A DNA stretch of 64,000 nucleotides from positions 5,704,001-5,768,000 of the forward strand of contig NZ_JACYXC010000001.1 of assembly GCF_016031615.1 (NCBI RefSeq). The letters run 5' to 3'. The notes under the pieces were generated by a model, which was given only the letters and a program-made list of their open reading frames with translations, was not told the DNA's origin and did no database searches. The translations under genes and the position numbers were made by a program. Positions 40,128-48,954 of the stretch are shown piece after piece (within the stretch, counting starts at the first letter, position 1; every line of letters starts with the position of its first letter). Source of the DNA: Streptomyces pactum (GTDB taxonomy: Bacteria > Actinomycetota > Actinomycetes > Streptomycetales > Streptomycetaceae).

Positions 40128-40278
40128 CGGACAGCCATCGCCGAATCCCCAGGGCGCGAGTCCCGGGGAACCGGGGACCCTCCAGGGGGCTTCCCCAAGG
40201 GGTGAATCGGGTGCCTCCCGCGAGGGACCCGTAGGAGACCTTCCTGCTCCGAACCCGTCAGCTAACCCGGTAGGCGAG
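40128..40278 (+). ncRNA. c-di-AMP riboswitch (ydaO-yuaA class) in the M23 leader
   Basis: The leader carries the conserved blocks of this class in order: a GCCGAATCC element at 40139-40147, GGGGAACCGGGG in the middle, GGGTGAATCGG at 40200-40210, GTAGGAGACC, and the terminal GAACCCGTCAGCTAACCCGGTAGGCG region. It ends about 27 nt before the ATG. In Streptomyces this class controls cell-wall hydrolases such as RpfA, turning genes off when c-di-AMP is high. The exact ends are approximate. Confidence 0.88.
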
Positions 40279-40304
40279 AAGGAAGGAAAGGAGTACGCCG
40301 GCCC

Positions 40305-41105
40305 ATGGCGTTCACCCGTCCCACCGGGAAGCACCGTCGTCCCCGCAGCGCCGCCCGTACCGGCGCCGGCATGGCCGGAGCGGCCACGATCGCCTCCGGC
40401 GTCGTCGCCACCCTCGCCTCCCCGGCGGTCGCCGCCTCCCAGGACGCCCCCCGCTTCGAGGACACCGGCCTGAACCAGGCGATCGTCATCGGTGACGACA
40501 TCGCGGACCAGATCGACGCCCAGGCCGTCAGCCAGGAGGTCGCCGCCGAGGAGGCCCAGGCCAAGGCGGAGGCCCGCAAGGCCGCGGCGATCAAGGCCGC
40601 CGAGATGAAGCGCAAGGCCGAGGCCGCGGAGAAGAAGGCCAAGGCCGAGCGGGAGGCCCGGGAGCGCGCCGCGCGCGACGCCGAGCGGCGGCGCCTGAAC
40701 ACCTACGTGTCGCCGGTCGCCGGGTCCTACGTCTCCACCCAGTACCACGCCACCAGCGGTCTGTGGTCCTCCGGCAGCCACACCGGCATCGACTTCCACG
40801 CCTCCACCGGCACCCCGGTGCGGTCCGTGGGCACCGGCACGGTCGTGGAGGCCGGCTGGGGCGGCGCGTACGGCAACAACATCGTGATCAAGATGAACGA
40901 CGGCACGTACACCCAGTACGGCCACCTGGACTCGATCAGCGTCGCCGTCGGCCAGACCGTCACCCCGGGCCAGCAGATCGGCCTGGCCGGCAACACCGGC
41001 AACTCCACCGGCGCGCACCTGCACTTCGAGGCGCGTACCAGCCCGCAGTACGGCTCGGACATCGACCCGCTCGCCTACCTGCGCTCGCACGGCGTCAGCA
41101 TCTGA
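40305..41105 (+). CDS. Secreted M23 family metallopeptidase (cell-wall hydrolase)
   Basis: A 266-residue precursor. Residues 1-43 form a signal peptide (basic start, hydrophobic AGAATIASGVVATLASPA, cleavage after PAVAA). A Lys/Ala/Glu-rich coiled coil spans about residues 75-130. The M23 catalytic domain has zinc motif HTGIDF, Asp in the same motif, and HLHFE near the C-terminus. Such enzymes cut peptide crosslinks of peptidoglycan, probably in germination or growth. It is preceded by a c-di-AMP riboswitch, AAGGAAAGGAG as ribosome binding site, and followed by a terminator. Confidence 0.94.
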   Translation: MAFTRPTGKHRRPRSAARTGAGMAGAATIASGVVATLASPAVAASQDAPRFEDTGLNQAIVIGDDIADQIDAQAVSQEVAAEEAQAKAEARKAAAIKAAEMKRKAEAAEKKAKAEREARERAARDAERRRLNTYVSPVAGSYVSTQYHATSGLWSSGSHTGIDFHASTGTPVRSVGTGTVVEAGWGGAYGNNIVIKMNDGTYTQYGHLDSISVAVGQTVTPGQQIGLAGNTGNSTGAHLHFEARTSPQYGSDIDPLAYLRSHGVSI

Positions 41106-41145
41106 GCAGGCGTGGGGCGCCCGGGAGCATCCCGGCCCCACCGCA

Positions 41146-41174
41146 CAGGCCCCGGCCGCACCGGCCGGGGCCTG
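41146..41174 (+). terminator. Terminator of the M23 gene
   Basis: A perfect 13-bp stem (CAGGCCCCGGCCG pairing with CGGCCGGGGCCTG) with a 3-nt loop lies 41 bp after the stop codon. Confidence 0.8.
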
Positions 41175-41791
41175 CGCGCGTCTTCAGGGCGTGGTCACGG
41201 GATGTCTTCGTGGGGTGTGCCCGGGCCGGCAGGGCGGCCACCGGGGCCGTGGTGCGGAGCCGCGGGCGACGGCATCCGGCGTTCCGGGGCGGTGCCGCAC
41301 CGCGTCCGGCGGCGGCCATGGCTGCCGTGAGGGGTGCGCCGGGCCGACCGGAGCAACCCCCGCTCAGATATGCAGAAGACGGCCGGGCGGACTCGGCGGA
41401 GAGGACGGCCGCGGGAAGAGGGACCGGCCCACAGGAATCACCGATCGGCGTGATTCGCCGTCGGACGGAAGTCAACGTCGGCCGGAAGCCAACATCGGGA
41501 GTCGACGTCGGCCCGGAGTCCCCGGCCCGGCCGCGAGTCCTTGACCCGGCGACGCGCCCGTCGGCGGGCGGGTACGACAAGAGCCGCGGCGCCCTGCCGG
41601 GTACCGCGGCTCACCTCGGCCGGTCGGGCCGTCCGCGCCCGCGCCCATCCACGCGGTCCGGGCCGCCGGGCCCGGTGTGCGAACGACCAGCCAGCCCCCG
41701 GATGCCCGCGAGGCCGCCCGGCCGGTGCGGCGGAGCGGTGCGGGCGGGGCTGTCCGGCGGGGCGGCCGTCCCGCCGGGTGGAGCTGGTGGT
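41175..41791. other. Spacer between M23 terminator and ptsH, about 615 bp
   Basis: No gene is supported. A smaller hairpin (GAGCCGCGG/CCGCGGCTC, 41581-41612) could serve as the ptsH terminator about 180 bp after its stop. Short CGACGTCGG-like repeats occur at 41475-41520. Confidence 0.45.
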
Positions 41792-42073
41792 TCAGACGGT
41801 CTCGGGAAGCTCCTCCAGCCCCTCCGCGACGAGCTTGGCCAGACGGTCGAGCGCGGCCTCGGCGCTGTCGTCCTCGGAGGCGAGCACGATCTCCTCGCCG
41901 CCCTGGGCCCCCAGACCCAGCACGGCGAGCATGGACGCGGCGTTGACCGGGGTGCCGTCGGCCTTGGCGATCGTCACCGGGACGCCGGCTGCGGTGGCCG
42001 CGCGAACGAAGATCGACGCGGGACGTGCGTGCAGGCCCTCGGCCCAGCCGACGGTGACGCGGCGCTCAACCAT
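41792..42073 (-). CDS. ptsH: HPr phosphocarrier protein of the sugar phosphotransferase system
   Basis: HPr passes phosphate from enzyme I to EIIA proteins during sugar uptake. The 93-residue protein has the active-site GLHARPAS with His15 and the region around Ser47 (NAASMLAVLGL), the position that is a kinase target in Firmicutes. It is monocistronic and divergent from the GNAT/acyl-CoA synthetase gene. A DasR-type site lies 25 bp upstream of the ATG, so N-acetylglucosamine signalling probably controls it, as reported for Streptomyces ptsH. Confidence 0.95.
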   Translation of the reverse strand: MVERRVTVGWAEGLHARPASIFVRAATAAGVPVTIAKADGTPVNAASMLAVLGLGAQGGEEIVLASEDDSAEAALDRLAKLVAEGLEELPETV

Positions 42074-42097
42074 GGTGTAGCCCTTCAGGTCGTTACT

Positions 42098-42113
42098 GGT
42101 TGTCTAGACCAGT
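42098..42113 (-). promoter_or_regulatory. DasR-responsive element (dre) of ptsH
   Basis: GGTTGTCTAGACCAGT matches the consensus ACTGGTCTAGACCACT at about 12 of 16 positions, with TGTCTAGACCA intact. A wider ACTGGT-N7-ACCAGT inverted repeat spans 42095-42113. Confidence 0.75.
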
Positions 42114-42227
42114 GTCGCATGTGCTCCCGCGTGCTCCGGTACGGAGGGCCGGGCCCCGGCGCGCCGGTCCGCGGAGGACGCCCGCACGGCCGGTGTCACC
42201 GCGGGGCCCGGCGCTTACCCTGGGCGC

Positions 42228-45200
42228 ATGGAGAGCGCCTCGGCCCCGGACCGCCACAGCTACCCGGACCACTGGGAGGCCGATGTGGTCCTCCGGGACG
42301 GCGGTACCGCACAGATCCGCCCGATCACCCCGGACGACGCGCAGCGGCTGGTCAGCTTCTACGAGCGGGTCTCGGACGAGTCGAAGTACTACCGCTTCTT
42401 CGCGCCCTACCCCCGCCTCTCCGACCGGGACGTGCACCGCTTCACCCACCACGACTACGTGGACCGGGTGGGGCTCGCGGCCACCGTCGGGGACGAGTTC
42501 ATCGCCACCGTCCGCTACGACCGGATCGACGAGAGCGGGCTGCCGGTCTCCCGCCGGAGCCCCGGCGCGGCCGGCGCCCGGCCGGAGCCGGTGCCGGACG
42601 AGGCTGAGGTCGCCTTCCTGGTGCAGGACGCCCACCAGGGGCGGGGCGTCGCCTCGGCCCTGCTGGAGCACATCGCCGCGGTCGCCCGGGAGCGCGGCAT
42701 CCGCCGATTCGCCGCCGAGGTGCTGCCCGCCAACACCAAGATGATCAAGGTGTTCACCGACGCCGGCTACACCCAGCAGCGCAGCTTCGAGGACGGGGTG
42801 GTCCGCCTCGCCCTCGACCTGGAACCCACCGACCGGTCGCTGGCCGTGATGCGGGCCCGGGAACAGCGCGCCGAGGCGCGGTCCGTGCAGCGGCTGCTGG
42901 CCCCCGGTTCGATCGCCGTCGTCGGGGTCGGCCGCCGCCCCGGCGGGGTGGGCCGGACGGTGCTGGGCAATGTGCTCGCCGGAGGCTTCACCGGCCCGGT
43001 GCACGCGGTCAACCACGCCTTCGACCCGGATCTGACGGTGCTGGAACCGGAAGGGGTGCCGGCCCACCGCTCCGTCCGGGAGATCGACGGGCAGGTCGAT
43101 CTCGCGATCGTCGCGGTCCCCGCCGGCCAGGTGCCCGCGGTGGTGGCCGAGTGCGGCGAGCACGGCGTGCAGGGGCTGGTGGTGGTCTCCTCCGGATACG
43201 CCGAGAGCGGCGCCGAAGGCCGTGCCCGGCAGCGCGAGCTGATCCGCCAGGCCCGTACCCACGGCATGCGGCTCATCGGCCCCAACGCCTTCGGCGTGAT
43301 CAACACCGCCGGCGCGGTCCGGCTGAACGCGTCCCTGTCCCCGGAGCTGCCGCTCCCCGGCCGGGTGGGGCTGTTCACCCAGTCCGGCGCCATCGGCATC
43401 GCGCTGCTCTCCGGGCTGCACCGGCGCGCCGCCGGGCTGGTGGGGCTGTCCACCTTCGTCTCCGCCGGCAACCGCGCCGACGTCTCCGGCAACGACCTGC
43501 TCCAGTACTGGCACGACGACCCGCACACCGACATCGCCCTGATGTACCTGGAGTCCATCGGCAACCCGCGCAAGTTCACCCGGCTCGCCCGGCGTACCGC
43601 CGCCGCCAAGCCGGTGGTGGTGGTCAAGGGGTCCCGGCACAGCGGCAGCACTCCGCCCGGTCACGCCGTCGTCACCAGCCAGATCCCCGACGCCACCGTC
43701 ACCGACCTGCTGCGGCAGGCCGGGGTGATCCGGGTGGACACCGTCACCGAGCTGGCCGACACCGGGCTGCTGCTCGCCTCCCAGCCGCTGCCCGGCGGCC
43801 CGCGGGTGGCGATCCTGGGCAACTCCGAGTCGCTGGGCCTGCTCACCTACGACGCCTGCCGCACCGAGGGCCTCGAACCCCGGCCGCCCCGGGACCTCAC
43901 CACCGCCGCCGGCCCCGCCGACTACCGCCGCGCCCTGGCCGGCGCCCTCACCGGCGACGACTGCGACGCCGTGGTGGTCAACGCCATGCCCTGGGTGGGC
44001 GACCCGTCCGCCGCCGAACTCGCCGAGGCGGTGCGCGCCGCGGTGCGGGACGCGGCCGGCCACGGCGGTACCGCCAAGCCGGTCGCCGTGGTCCACCTGG
44101 AGATCCCCGGCCTCGCCGCCGCCCTCGCCGCCCCGGACCCCGCCGCCGGCCCCGCCCCGGACACCGGGTCCGGAGCCGGCGGCGCCGGGCGGCCGGACCC
44201 GGACGACGCGGCCCCGGCCGCCGCGGCGCCGGGGGACCGGCCGGTGGCCTGCGGCATCCCCGCCTACCCGTCGGCCGAACGCGCGGTGCGGGCGCTGGCC
44301 GAGGCGGTGCGGTACGCCCGCTGGCGGGCCCAGGCCGCCGACCCCGGCCGGGTCCCGCAGTACGACGACATCGACGAGGCCGGAGCGGCGGACGACATCC
44401 AGGTCCTGCTCGCCGCGGAGGGCGCCGCCGGGGGCCACCCGGCACCCGCCGCCCTTGCGGCCGGAGCCGCCGCACCGGGGGAGACCGGCGCGCCGGACGC
44501 CGGGGGCCCGCCGCCGCACGGCGTCCCCGCCCCCGAGCCGGAGCCCGCCGCGCCCGGCGTCGAGCTGTCGGCCCCCGACGCCCAGCGGCTGCTGGCCCGC
44601 TACGGCATCAGCGTGCTGCCGGCCCTGCCCGCGCCGCACCCCGACGCCGCCGTGGACGCCGCCACCCGGCTCGGCTTCCCGGTGGCGCTGAAGGCGACCG
44701 CCCCGCTGCTGCGGCACCGCACCGACCTCGGCGGGGTCCGGCTGGACCTGGGCGGGGAGGCCGAACTGCGCCGCGCCTACACCGAGCTGACCGACCGGCT
44801 GGGCAGCCCCGTGGAGCTGGGCCTGGTGGTGCAGCGGATGGCACCGCGCGGGGTGGACACCGTGGTGCGGGCCGCCATCGAGCCGGCGGCCGGCGCGGTG
44901 CTCTCCTTCGGTCTCGCCGGGGCCCCCTCCGAGCTGCTGGGCGACACCGCGCACCGGCTGGTCCCGGCCACCGACCGGGACGCGGCGGAGCTGATCCGCT
45001 CCATCCGCACCGCACCGCTGCTCTTCGGCTGGCGCGGTTCCCGGCCGGTGGACACCGCCGCCCTGGAGGAACTGCTGCTGCGGGTGTCCCGCATGGTGGA
45101 CGACCATCCCGAGGTGGTGGCCGTGGACCTGGAGCCGGTGGTGGTCGCCTCCTCGGGACTGTCCGTGCTCGGTGCATCGGTCCGTCTCGCACCCGCCCCG

Positions 45201-45242
45201 GTCCGTACCGACCTGGGCCCCAGGCACCTGCCGAGCTACTGA
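42228..45242 (+). CDS. GNAT acetyltransferase fused to NDP-forming acyl-CoA synthetase (Pat type)
   Basis: A 1004-residue protein. Residues about 20-195 form a GNAT domain (EAEVAFLVQDAHQGRGVASALL holds the acetyl-CoA loop). Residues about 220-780 form a CoA-binding and ligase part of an NDP-forming acyl-CoA synthetase (GSIAVVGVGRRPGGVGR, VGLFTQSGAIGIALL, EIPGLAAALA). The C-terminal 230 residues form an ATP-grasp part (FPVALKATAPLLRHRTDLGG, GLVVQRMAPRG). In S. lividans a protein of this type (PatA, GNAT first) acetylates acyl-CoA synthetases. Two Ala/Pro-rich insertions (about 645-680 and 735-780) look lineage-specific. ATG start. Confidence 0.9.
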   Translation: MESASAPDRHSYPDHWEADVVLRDGGTAQIRPITPDDAQRLVSFYERVSDESKYYRFFAPYPRLSDRDVHRFTHHDYVDRVGLAATVGDEFIATVRYDRIDESGLPVSRRSPGAAGARPEPVPDEAEVAFLVQDAHQGRGVASALLEHIAAVARERGIRRFAAEVLPANTKMIKVFTDAGYTQQRSFEDGVVRLALDLEPTDRSLAVMRAREQRAEARSVQRLLAPGSIAVVGVGRRPGGVGRTVLGNVLAGGFTGPVHAVNHAFDPDLTVLEPEGVPAHRSVREIDGQVDLAIVAVPAGQVPAVVAECGEHGVQGLVVVSSGYAESGAEGRARQRELIRQARTHGMRLIGPNAFGVINTAGAVRLNASLSPELPLPGRVGLFTQSGAIGIALLSGLHRRAAGLVGLSTFVSAGNRADVSGNDLLQYWHDDPHTDIALMYLESIGNPRKFTRLARRTAAAKPVVVVKGSRHSGSTPPGHAVVTSQIPDATVTDLLRQAGVIRVDTVTELADTGLLLASQPLPGGPRVAILGNSESLGLLTYDACRTEGLEPRPPRDLTTAAGPADYRRALAGALTGDDCDAVVVNAMPWVGDPSAAELAEAVRAAVRDAAGHGGTAKPVAVVHLEIPGLAAALAAPDPAAGPAPDTGSGAGGAGRPDPDDAAPAAAAPGDRPVACGIPAYPSAERAVRALAEAVRYARWRAQAADPGRVPQYDDIDEAGAADDIQVLLAAEGAAGGHPAPAALAAGAAAPGETGAPDAGGPPPHGVPAPEPEPAAPGVELSAPDAQRLLARYGISVLPALPAPHPDAAVDAATRLGFPVALKATAPLLRHRTDLGGVRLDLGGEAELRRAYTELTDRLGSPVELGLVVQRMAPRGVDTVVRAAIEPAAGAVLSFGLAGAPSELLGDTAHRLVPATDRDAAELIRSIRTAPLLFGWRGSRPVDTAALEELLLRVSRMVDDHPEVVAVDLEPVVVASSGLSVLGASVRLAPAPVRTDLGPRHLPSY

Positions 45243-45299
45243 CCGCGGGGCCCGGCCGGTGAGGAACCGGGACCCTGCCGAGCCCGTAGGATGGAGCAC

Positions 45300-45887
45300 A
45301 TGGCGAAGACCGGTACGACGACCCAGGGCCTGCGCGCCGCCATCGAGCGCAGCGGCTACTACCCGGCACTCGTGGCCGAAGCAGTGGAAGCCGCCGTGGG
45401 CGGCGAGCGGGTCCTGTCGTACCTCGTCCACCAGGAGACCACGTTCGACTCCAACGAGGTCCGCCGCCACGTCACGGTCCTGGTGCTCACCGGCACCCGC
45501 TTCATCGTCAGCCACACCGACGAGCAGGCCGCCGACGGCACCTCGCCCTCGCCGTACGCCACCACCTCCACCGAGTCCGTGAAGCTGGACCGGATCTCCT
45601 CGGTGGTGCTCAGCCGCGTGGTGGCCAACCCCGAGTCGTACACCCCCGGCACGCTGCCGCGCGAGGTGGTGCTCACCATCGGCTGGGGCGCGGTGAACCG
45701 CCTCGACCTGGAGCCCGCCGCCTGCGGCGACCCCAACTGCGAGGCCGACCACGGCTACACCGGCTCCTCCACCGCGGACGACCTCAGCCTGCGGGTCAGC
45801 GAGGCCGGCGACGGGCCGGACACCGTCCGGCAGACCCTCGCCTTCGCCCAGGCCCTCTCCGAGGCCACCACGGACACCGCCCGCTGA
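45300..45887 (+). CDS. DUF5998 family protein
   Basis: A 195-residue soluble protein of an actinobacterial family, N-terminus MAKTGTTTQGLRAAIERSGYY, then strands LVHQETTFDSNEVRRHVTVL and RFIVSHTDEQAA, and a Cys-pair loop GDPNCEADHGYTG. The function is unknown. The ATG at 45300 follows GGATGGAG closely; an in-frame ATG 9 bp upstream is less likely because it overlaps that site. Its stop overlaps the start of the next gene (TGATG), which indicates translational coupling with the phosphodiesterase. Confidence 0.9.
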   Translation: MAKTGTTTQGLRAAIERSGYYPALVAEAVEAAVGGERVLSYLVHQETTFDSNEVRRHVTVLVLTGTRFIVSHTDEQAADGTSPSPYATTSTESVKLDRISSVVLSRVVANPESYTPGTLPREVVLTIGWGAVNRLDLEPAACGDPNCEADHGYTGSSTADDLSLRVSEAGDGPDTVRQTLAFAQALSEATTDTAR

Positions 45888-47113
45888 TGGCCGATTCCGT
45901 CACGGGCGCCGCGGCCACCGGTGCCGGCCGCTTCGAACCCGTCCCGCTCGACCCGTACGCCGCCCCGGTGCCCCGCTACGGCACCGGCTCGCTCGCCGAC
46001 CTGCTGCCCGCCGTCGCCGCCGGGATGGGGGTGGACGGCCTCACCAGCGGGATGGAGCTGCGCCCCGCCGACCGGGTCTGCGTCTTCCTCGTCGACGGCC
46101 TGGGCTGGGAGCTGCTGCGCGCCCACCCCGAGTACGCGCCCTTCCTCAGCTCGCTGACGGAGACCTCCGGCAACGGCACGGGCACCCCGCTGACCGCCGG
46201 TTTCCCCTCCACCACCGCGACCTCGCTCGCCTCGGTGGGCACCGGCCTGCCGCCGGGCGCGCACGGACTGCCCGGCTACACGGTGCTCGACCCGGACACC
46301 GGGGCGCTGATGAACCAGCTGCGCTGGCAGCCCTGGACCGACCCCTACCGCTGGCAGCCGTACCCCACCGTCTTCCAGCTCGCCGACGCCGCCGGGGTGC
46401 ACACCTGCCAGGTCTCCGCGCCGACCTTCGAGCAGACGCCGCTGACCCGGATCGCGCTCAGCGGCGGCACCTTCCACGGCCGGCTCTCCGGCGAGGAGCG
46501 GATGGACCTGGCCGCCGAACAGCTCGCCGCCGGGGACCGCTCGCTGGTGTACACGTACTACAGCGAGGTGGACGGCAAGGGCCACCGGTTCGGTGTGGAC
46601 TCCGACGAGTGGCGGGGACAGCTGGCCTACGTCGACGGGCTCGCCCGGCGGCTGGCCGAGCAGCTGCCGCCCCGCTCCGCCCTGTACATCACCGCCGACC
46701 ACGGCATGATCGACATCCCCTTCGACGAGGAGTCGCGCATCGACTTCGACGAGGACTGGGAGCTGCGCGCCGGGGTCGCCCTGCTCGGCGGCGAGGGCCG
46801 TGCCCGCCATCTGTACGCGGTACCCGGGGCCGCCGCCGACGTGCTGGCCGTCTGGCGCGAGGTGGTGGGTGACCGGATGTGGGTGGCCAGCCGGGAGGAG
46901 GCCGTCGCCGCGGGCTGGTTCGGCCGCCCGGAGGACGGCGGCGGCGTGGACGAGCGGGTCCGCGGCCGGATCGGCGACGTGGTCGCCGCGGCCGCCGCCG
47001 ACGTGGCGGTGGTCGCCTCGCGCACCGAGCCCAAGGAGTCCGCGATGGTGGGGCTGCACGGCTCCATGACCCCGGTCGAGCAACTGGTACCCCTGCTGGA
47101 AGTGCGGACCTGA
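45887..47113 (+). CDS. Nucleotide pyrophosphatase/phosphodiesterase family protein (alkaline phosphatase superfamily)
   Basis: A 408-residue protein with two-metal phosphodiesterase motifs: FLVDGLGWELLRA with the first Asp, PSTTATSLASVGTGL with the nucleophile Thr, YTYYSEVDGKGHRFG with metal Asp and His, and ITADHGM. A C-terminal region includes LHGSMTPVEQ, the last metal His. No signal peptide, so cytoplasmic. Translational coupling with the DUF5998 gene suggests one process. The thymidine kinase gene follows after 123 bp. Substrate unknown; it could cleave nucleotide sugars or small dinucleotides. Confidence 0.92.
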   Translation: MADSVTGAAATGAGRFEPVPLDPYAAPVPRYGTGSLADLLPAVAAGMGVDGLTSGMELRPADRVCVFLVDGLGWELLRAHPEYAPFLSSLTETSGNGTGTPLTAGFPSTTATSLASVGTGLPPGAHGLPGYTVLDPDTGALMNQLRWQPWTDPYRWQPYPTVFQLADAAGVHTCQVSAPTFEQTPLTRIALSGGTFHGRLSGEERMDLAAEQLAAGDRSLVYTYYSEVDGKGHRFGVDSDEWRGQLAYVDGLARRLAEQLPPRSALYITADHGMIDIPFDEESRIDFDEDWELRAGVALLGGEGRARHLYAVPGAAADVLAVWREVVGDRMWVASREEAVAAGWFGRPEDGGGVDERVRGRIGDVVAAAAADVAVVASRTEPKESAMVGLHGSMTPVEQLVPLLEVRT

Positions 47114-47236
47114 CCCGCCGCCGGCCCCCGCCGCCGGACCGTGCGGCGCCGCGCGGACCCGCCCGCCGGGCGGACGCTCCTGCGGGCCCCCCGCCCCCGC
47201 CACCTCCCCCCGATCGTCGAAAGGCTTCCTCCCGCC

Positions 47237-47920
47237 ATGCCCGAGCTGGTGTTCTTCTCCGGAACCATGGACTGCGGAAAGAGCACCCTCGCTCTGCAGA
47301 TCGAGCACAACCGCTCGGCCCGCGGGCTGCAGGGGCTGATCTTCACCCGGGACGACCGGGCGGGCGCCGGCAAACTCTCCTCCCGGCTCGGACTGGTCAC
47401 CGACGCGGTCGAGGCGGCCGAGGGCCTCGACCTGTACGCGCACGTGGTGGCCCGGCTGACCGCCGGCGGCCGGGTGGACTACGTCATCGCGGACGAGGCC
47501 CAGTTCCTCGCCCCCGAGCAGATCGACCAGCTCGCCCGGATCGTCGACGACCTGGAACTGGACGTCTTCGCCTTCGGCATCACCACCGACTTCCGCACCA
47601 AGCTCTTCCCCGGCTCCCAGCGGCTGGTCGAACTCGCCGACCGCATCGAGGTGCTGCAGGTCGAGGCGTTGTGCTGGTGCGGTGCCCGGGCCACCCACAA
47701 CGCCCGCACGGTCGGCGGCCGGATGGTCGTCGAGGGGGCCCAGGTGGTGGTCGGGGACGTCAACGGGCAGGGCGGCGAGGTCGGTTACGAGGTGCTGTGC
47801 CGGCGCCACCACCGCCGACGGATGACCGCGGCGGCGGCCCGCGCCGCCGCGCTCTCCCCGGATGTGCTGCCCGTGGACGCCCCGGCCCCCTCGCTCAGCC
47901 GCTCCGCCGCACGACCGTGA
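47237..47920 (+). CDS. tdk: Thymidine kinase (type II)
   Basis: Salvages thymidine to dTMP. The 227-residue protein has the P-loop FSGTMDCGKST (residues 7-17), DEAQFL Walker B-like motif with catalytic Glu, the lasso loop region, and zinc cysteines (LCWCGARATHN, then LCRRHH). The ATG at 47237 was chosen because upstream in-frame sequence is Pro/Arg-rich and atypical. It converges on, and overlaps by 26 bp, the VOC family gene on the opposite strand. Confidence 0.94.
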   Translation: MPELVFFSGTMDCGKSTLALQIEHNRSARGLQGLIFTRDDRAGAGKLSSRLGLVTDAVEAAEGLDLYAHVVARLTAGGRVDYVIADEAQFLAPEQIDQLARIVDDLELDVFAFGITTDFRTKLFPGSQRLVELADRIEVLQVEALCWCGARATHNARTVGGRMVVEGAQVVVGDVNGQGGEVGYEVLCRRHHRRRMTAAAARAAALSPDVLPVDAPAPSLSRSAARP

Positions 47921-48671
47921 ACACCGCCCCCTCGGGGTCGGTCACCTCGGCGCACCGGCCGATGGGGGCCTCGTAGGGCGTCCGGAGCACCCGCCCGCCC
48001 AGCTCGGTCACCCGGCGGGCCGCCGCGTCGGCGTCCGCCACCTCGAAGTAGGTCAGCCAGTGCGGCCCGCGCTCGCGGAACGCGGCGCTGTCCCGGCCCC
48101 GGATCGCGGCGACCGGCCGGTCACCCGCGTACAGCGTGGTGCGTCCGGGGCCGGACGCCGCCGGCTCCCGTCGTGCCCGGTGGCCGAAGACCGCCTCGTA
48201 GAAGGCGCCCACGGCGGCGCTCTCGTAGGTCACCAGCTCGTGCCAGGCCGGGGTGCCGGGCACCCCGGTGCTCTCCGTGCCGCCGTGGCCGGGGGACTGC
48301 CAGACCCCGAAGACCGCGCCGGCCGGGTCGGAGGCGATCAGCATCCGCCCGGCCCGCTCGGTGTCGAGCGGCCCCACCGCGACCGTCCCGCCGCGGGAGC
48401 GGATCCGGTCGGCGGTCTCGTCCGCGTCGTCCGACGCCAGATACGTCGTCCAGGCCACGGGCAGCCGCCGTTCGGCGGGCAGTTCGCCGATCCCGGCGAC
48501 CGCCAGGCCGTCGAGCGTGCCGCGGACGCAGGACCCGAGCAGCTGGGGTCCGGGCGCGAAGTCCCAGCCGAACAGCTCGTGGTAGAAGTGCTGGCCGGCC
48601 GCCAGACTGTGGACCATCAGACTCGTCCAGCAGGGCGTGCCCGGTGCGCACCGAGCCGGTGCCTCGGTCAT
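47895..48671 (-). CDS. VOC superfamily protein (two glyoxalase-like modules)
   Basis: A 258-residue soluble protein made of two vicinal-oxygen-chelate halves: residues 5-125 (PCWTSLMVHSLAAGQHFYHE, then DPAGAVFGVWQ) and 135-258 (PAWHELVTYESAAVGAFYEA, then DPEGAVFTVVRR). The motif 'F-Y-x-x-x-F-G-W/H' appears in each half. These proteins often sequester or modify toxic compounds (bleomycin, fosfomycin) but most have unknown substrates. The ATG has GAGAGAGTGAG upstream. Its 3' end overlaps tdk by 26 bp. Confidence 0.9.
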   Translation of the reverse strand: MTEAPARCAPGTPCWTSLMVHSLAAGQHFYHELFGWDFAPGPQLLGSCVRGTLDGLAVAGIGELPAERRLPVAWTTYLASDDADETADRIRSRGGTVAVGPLDTERAGRMLIASDPAGAVFGVWQSPGHGGTESTGVPGTPAWHELVTYESAAVGAFYEAVFGHRARREPAASGPGRTTLYAGDRPVAAIRGRDSAAFRERGPHWLTYFEVADADAAARRVTELGGRVLRTPYEAPIGRCAEVTDPEGAVFTVVRRSG

Positions 48672-48954
48672 CTCACTCTCTCCTCGGACCGTGGTGGTAG
48701 CCGTGCGGCACAGGCCGATCGGCTCCTGAAAGGTGAACGGTGGTGATAAGGACAGGGGTTCGTGCAGATGCTCGCACCACCTGTGGCACCGCGTGCCCGG
48801 GCCGCGCCGTATTCCGCGGCTTCCGGCAGGAGAATGCCCTGATTCGTATGCCGCATCCGTTTCGGCGCCGTTGCCGGATGATGTCAATCCGACGCACACC
48901 CGGTGAGCGGGGGGACCATTCGGCGCAGGCGTCTCTACGCAAGGATTGGGTCCC

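Noticed and set aside
42093..45752. 1219-codon open frame on the minus strand over the GNAT/synthetase gene
   Set aside because: A mirror-frame artefact with no family resemblance; the plus-strand protein has all expected domains.
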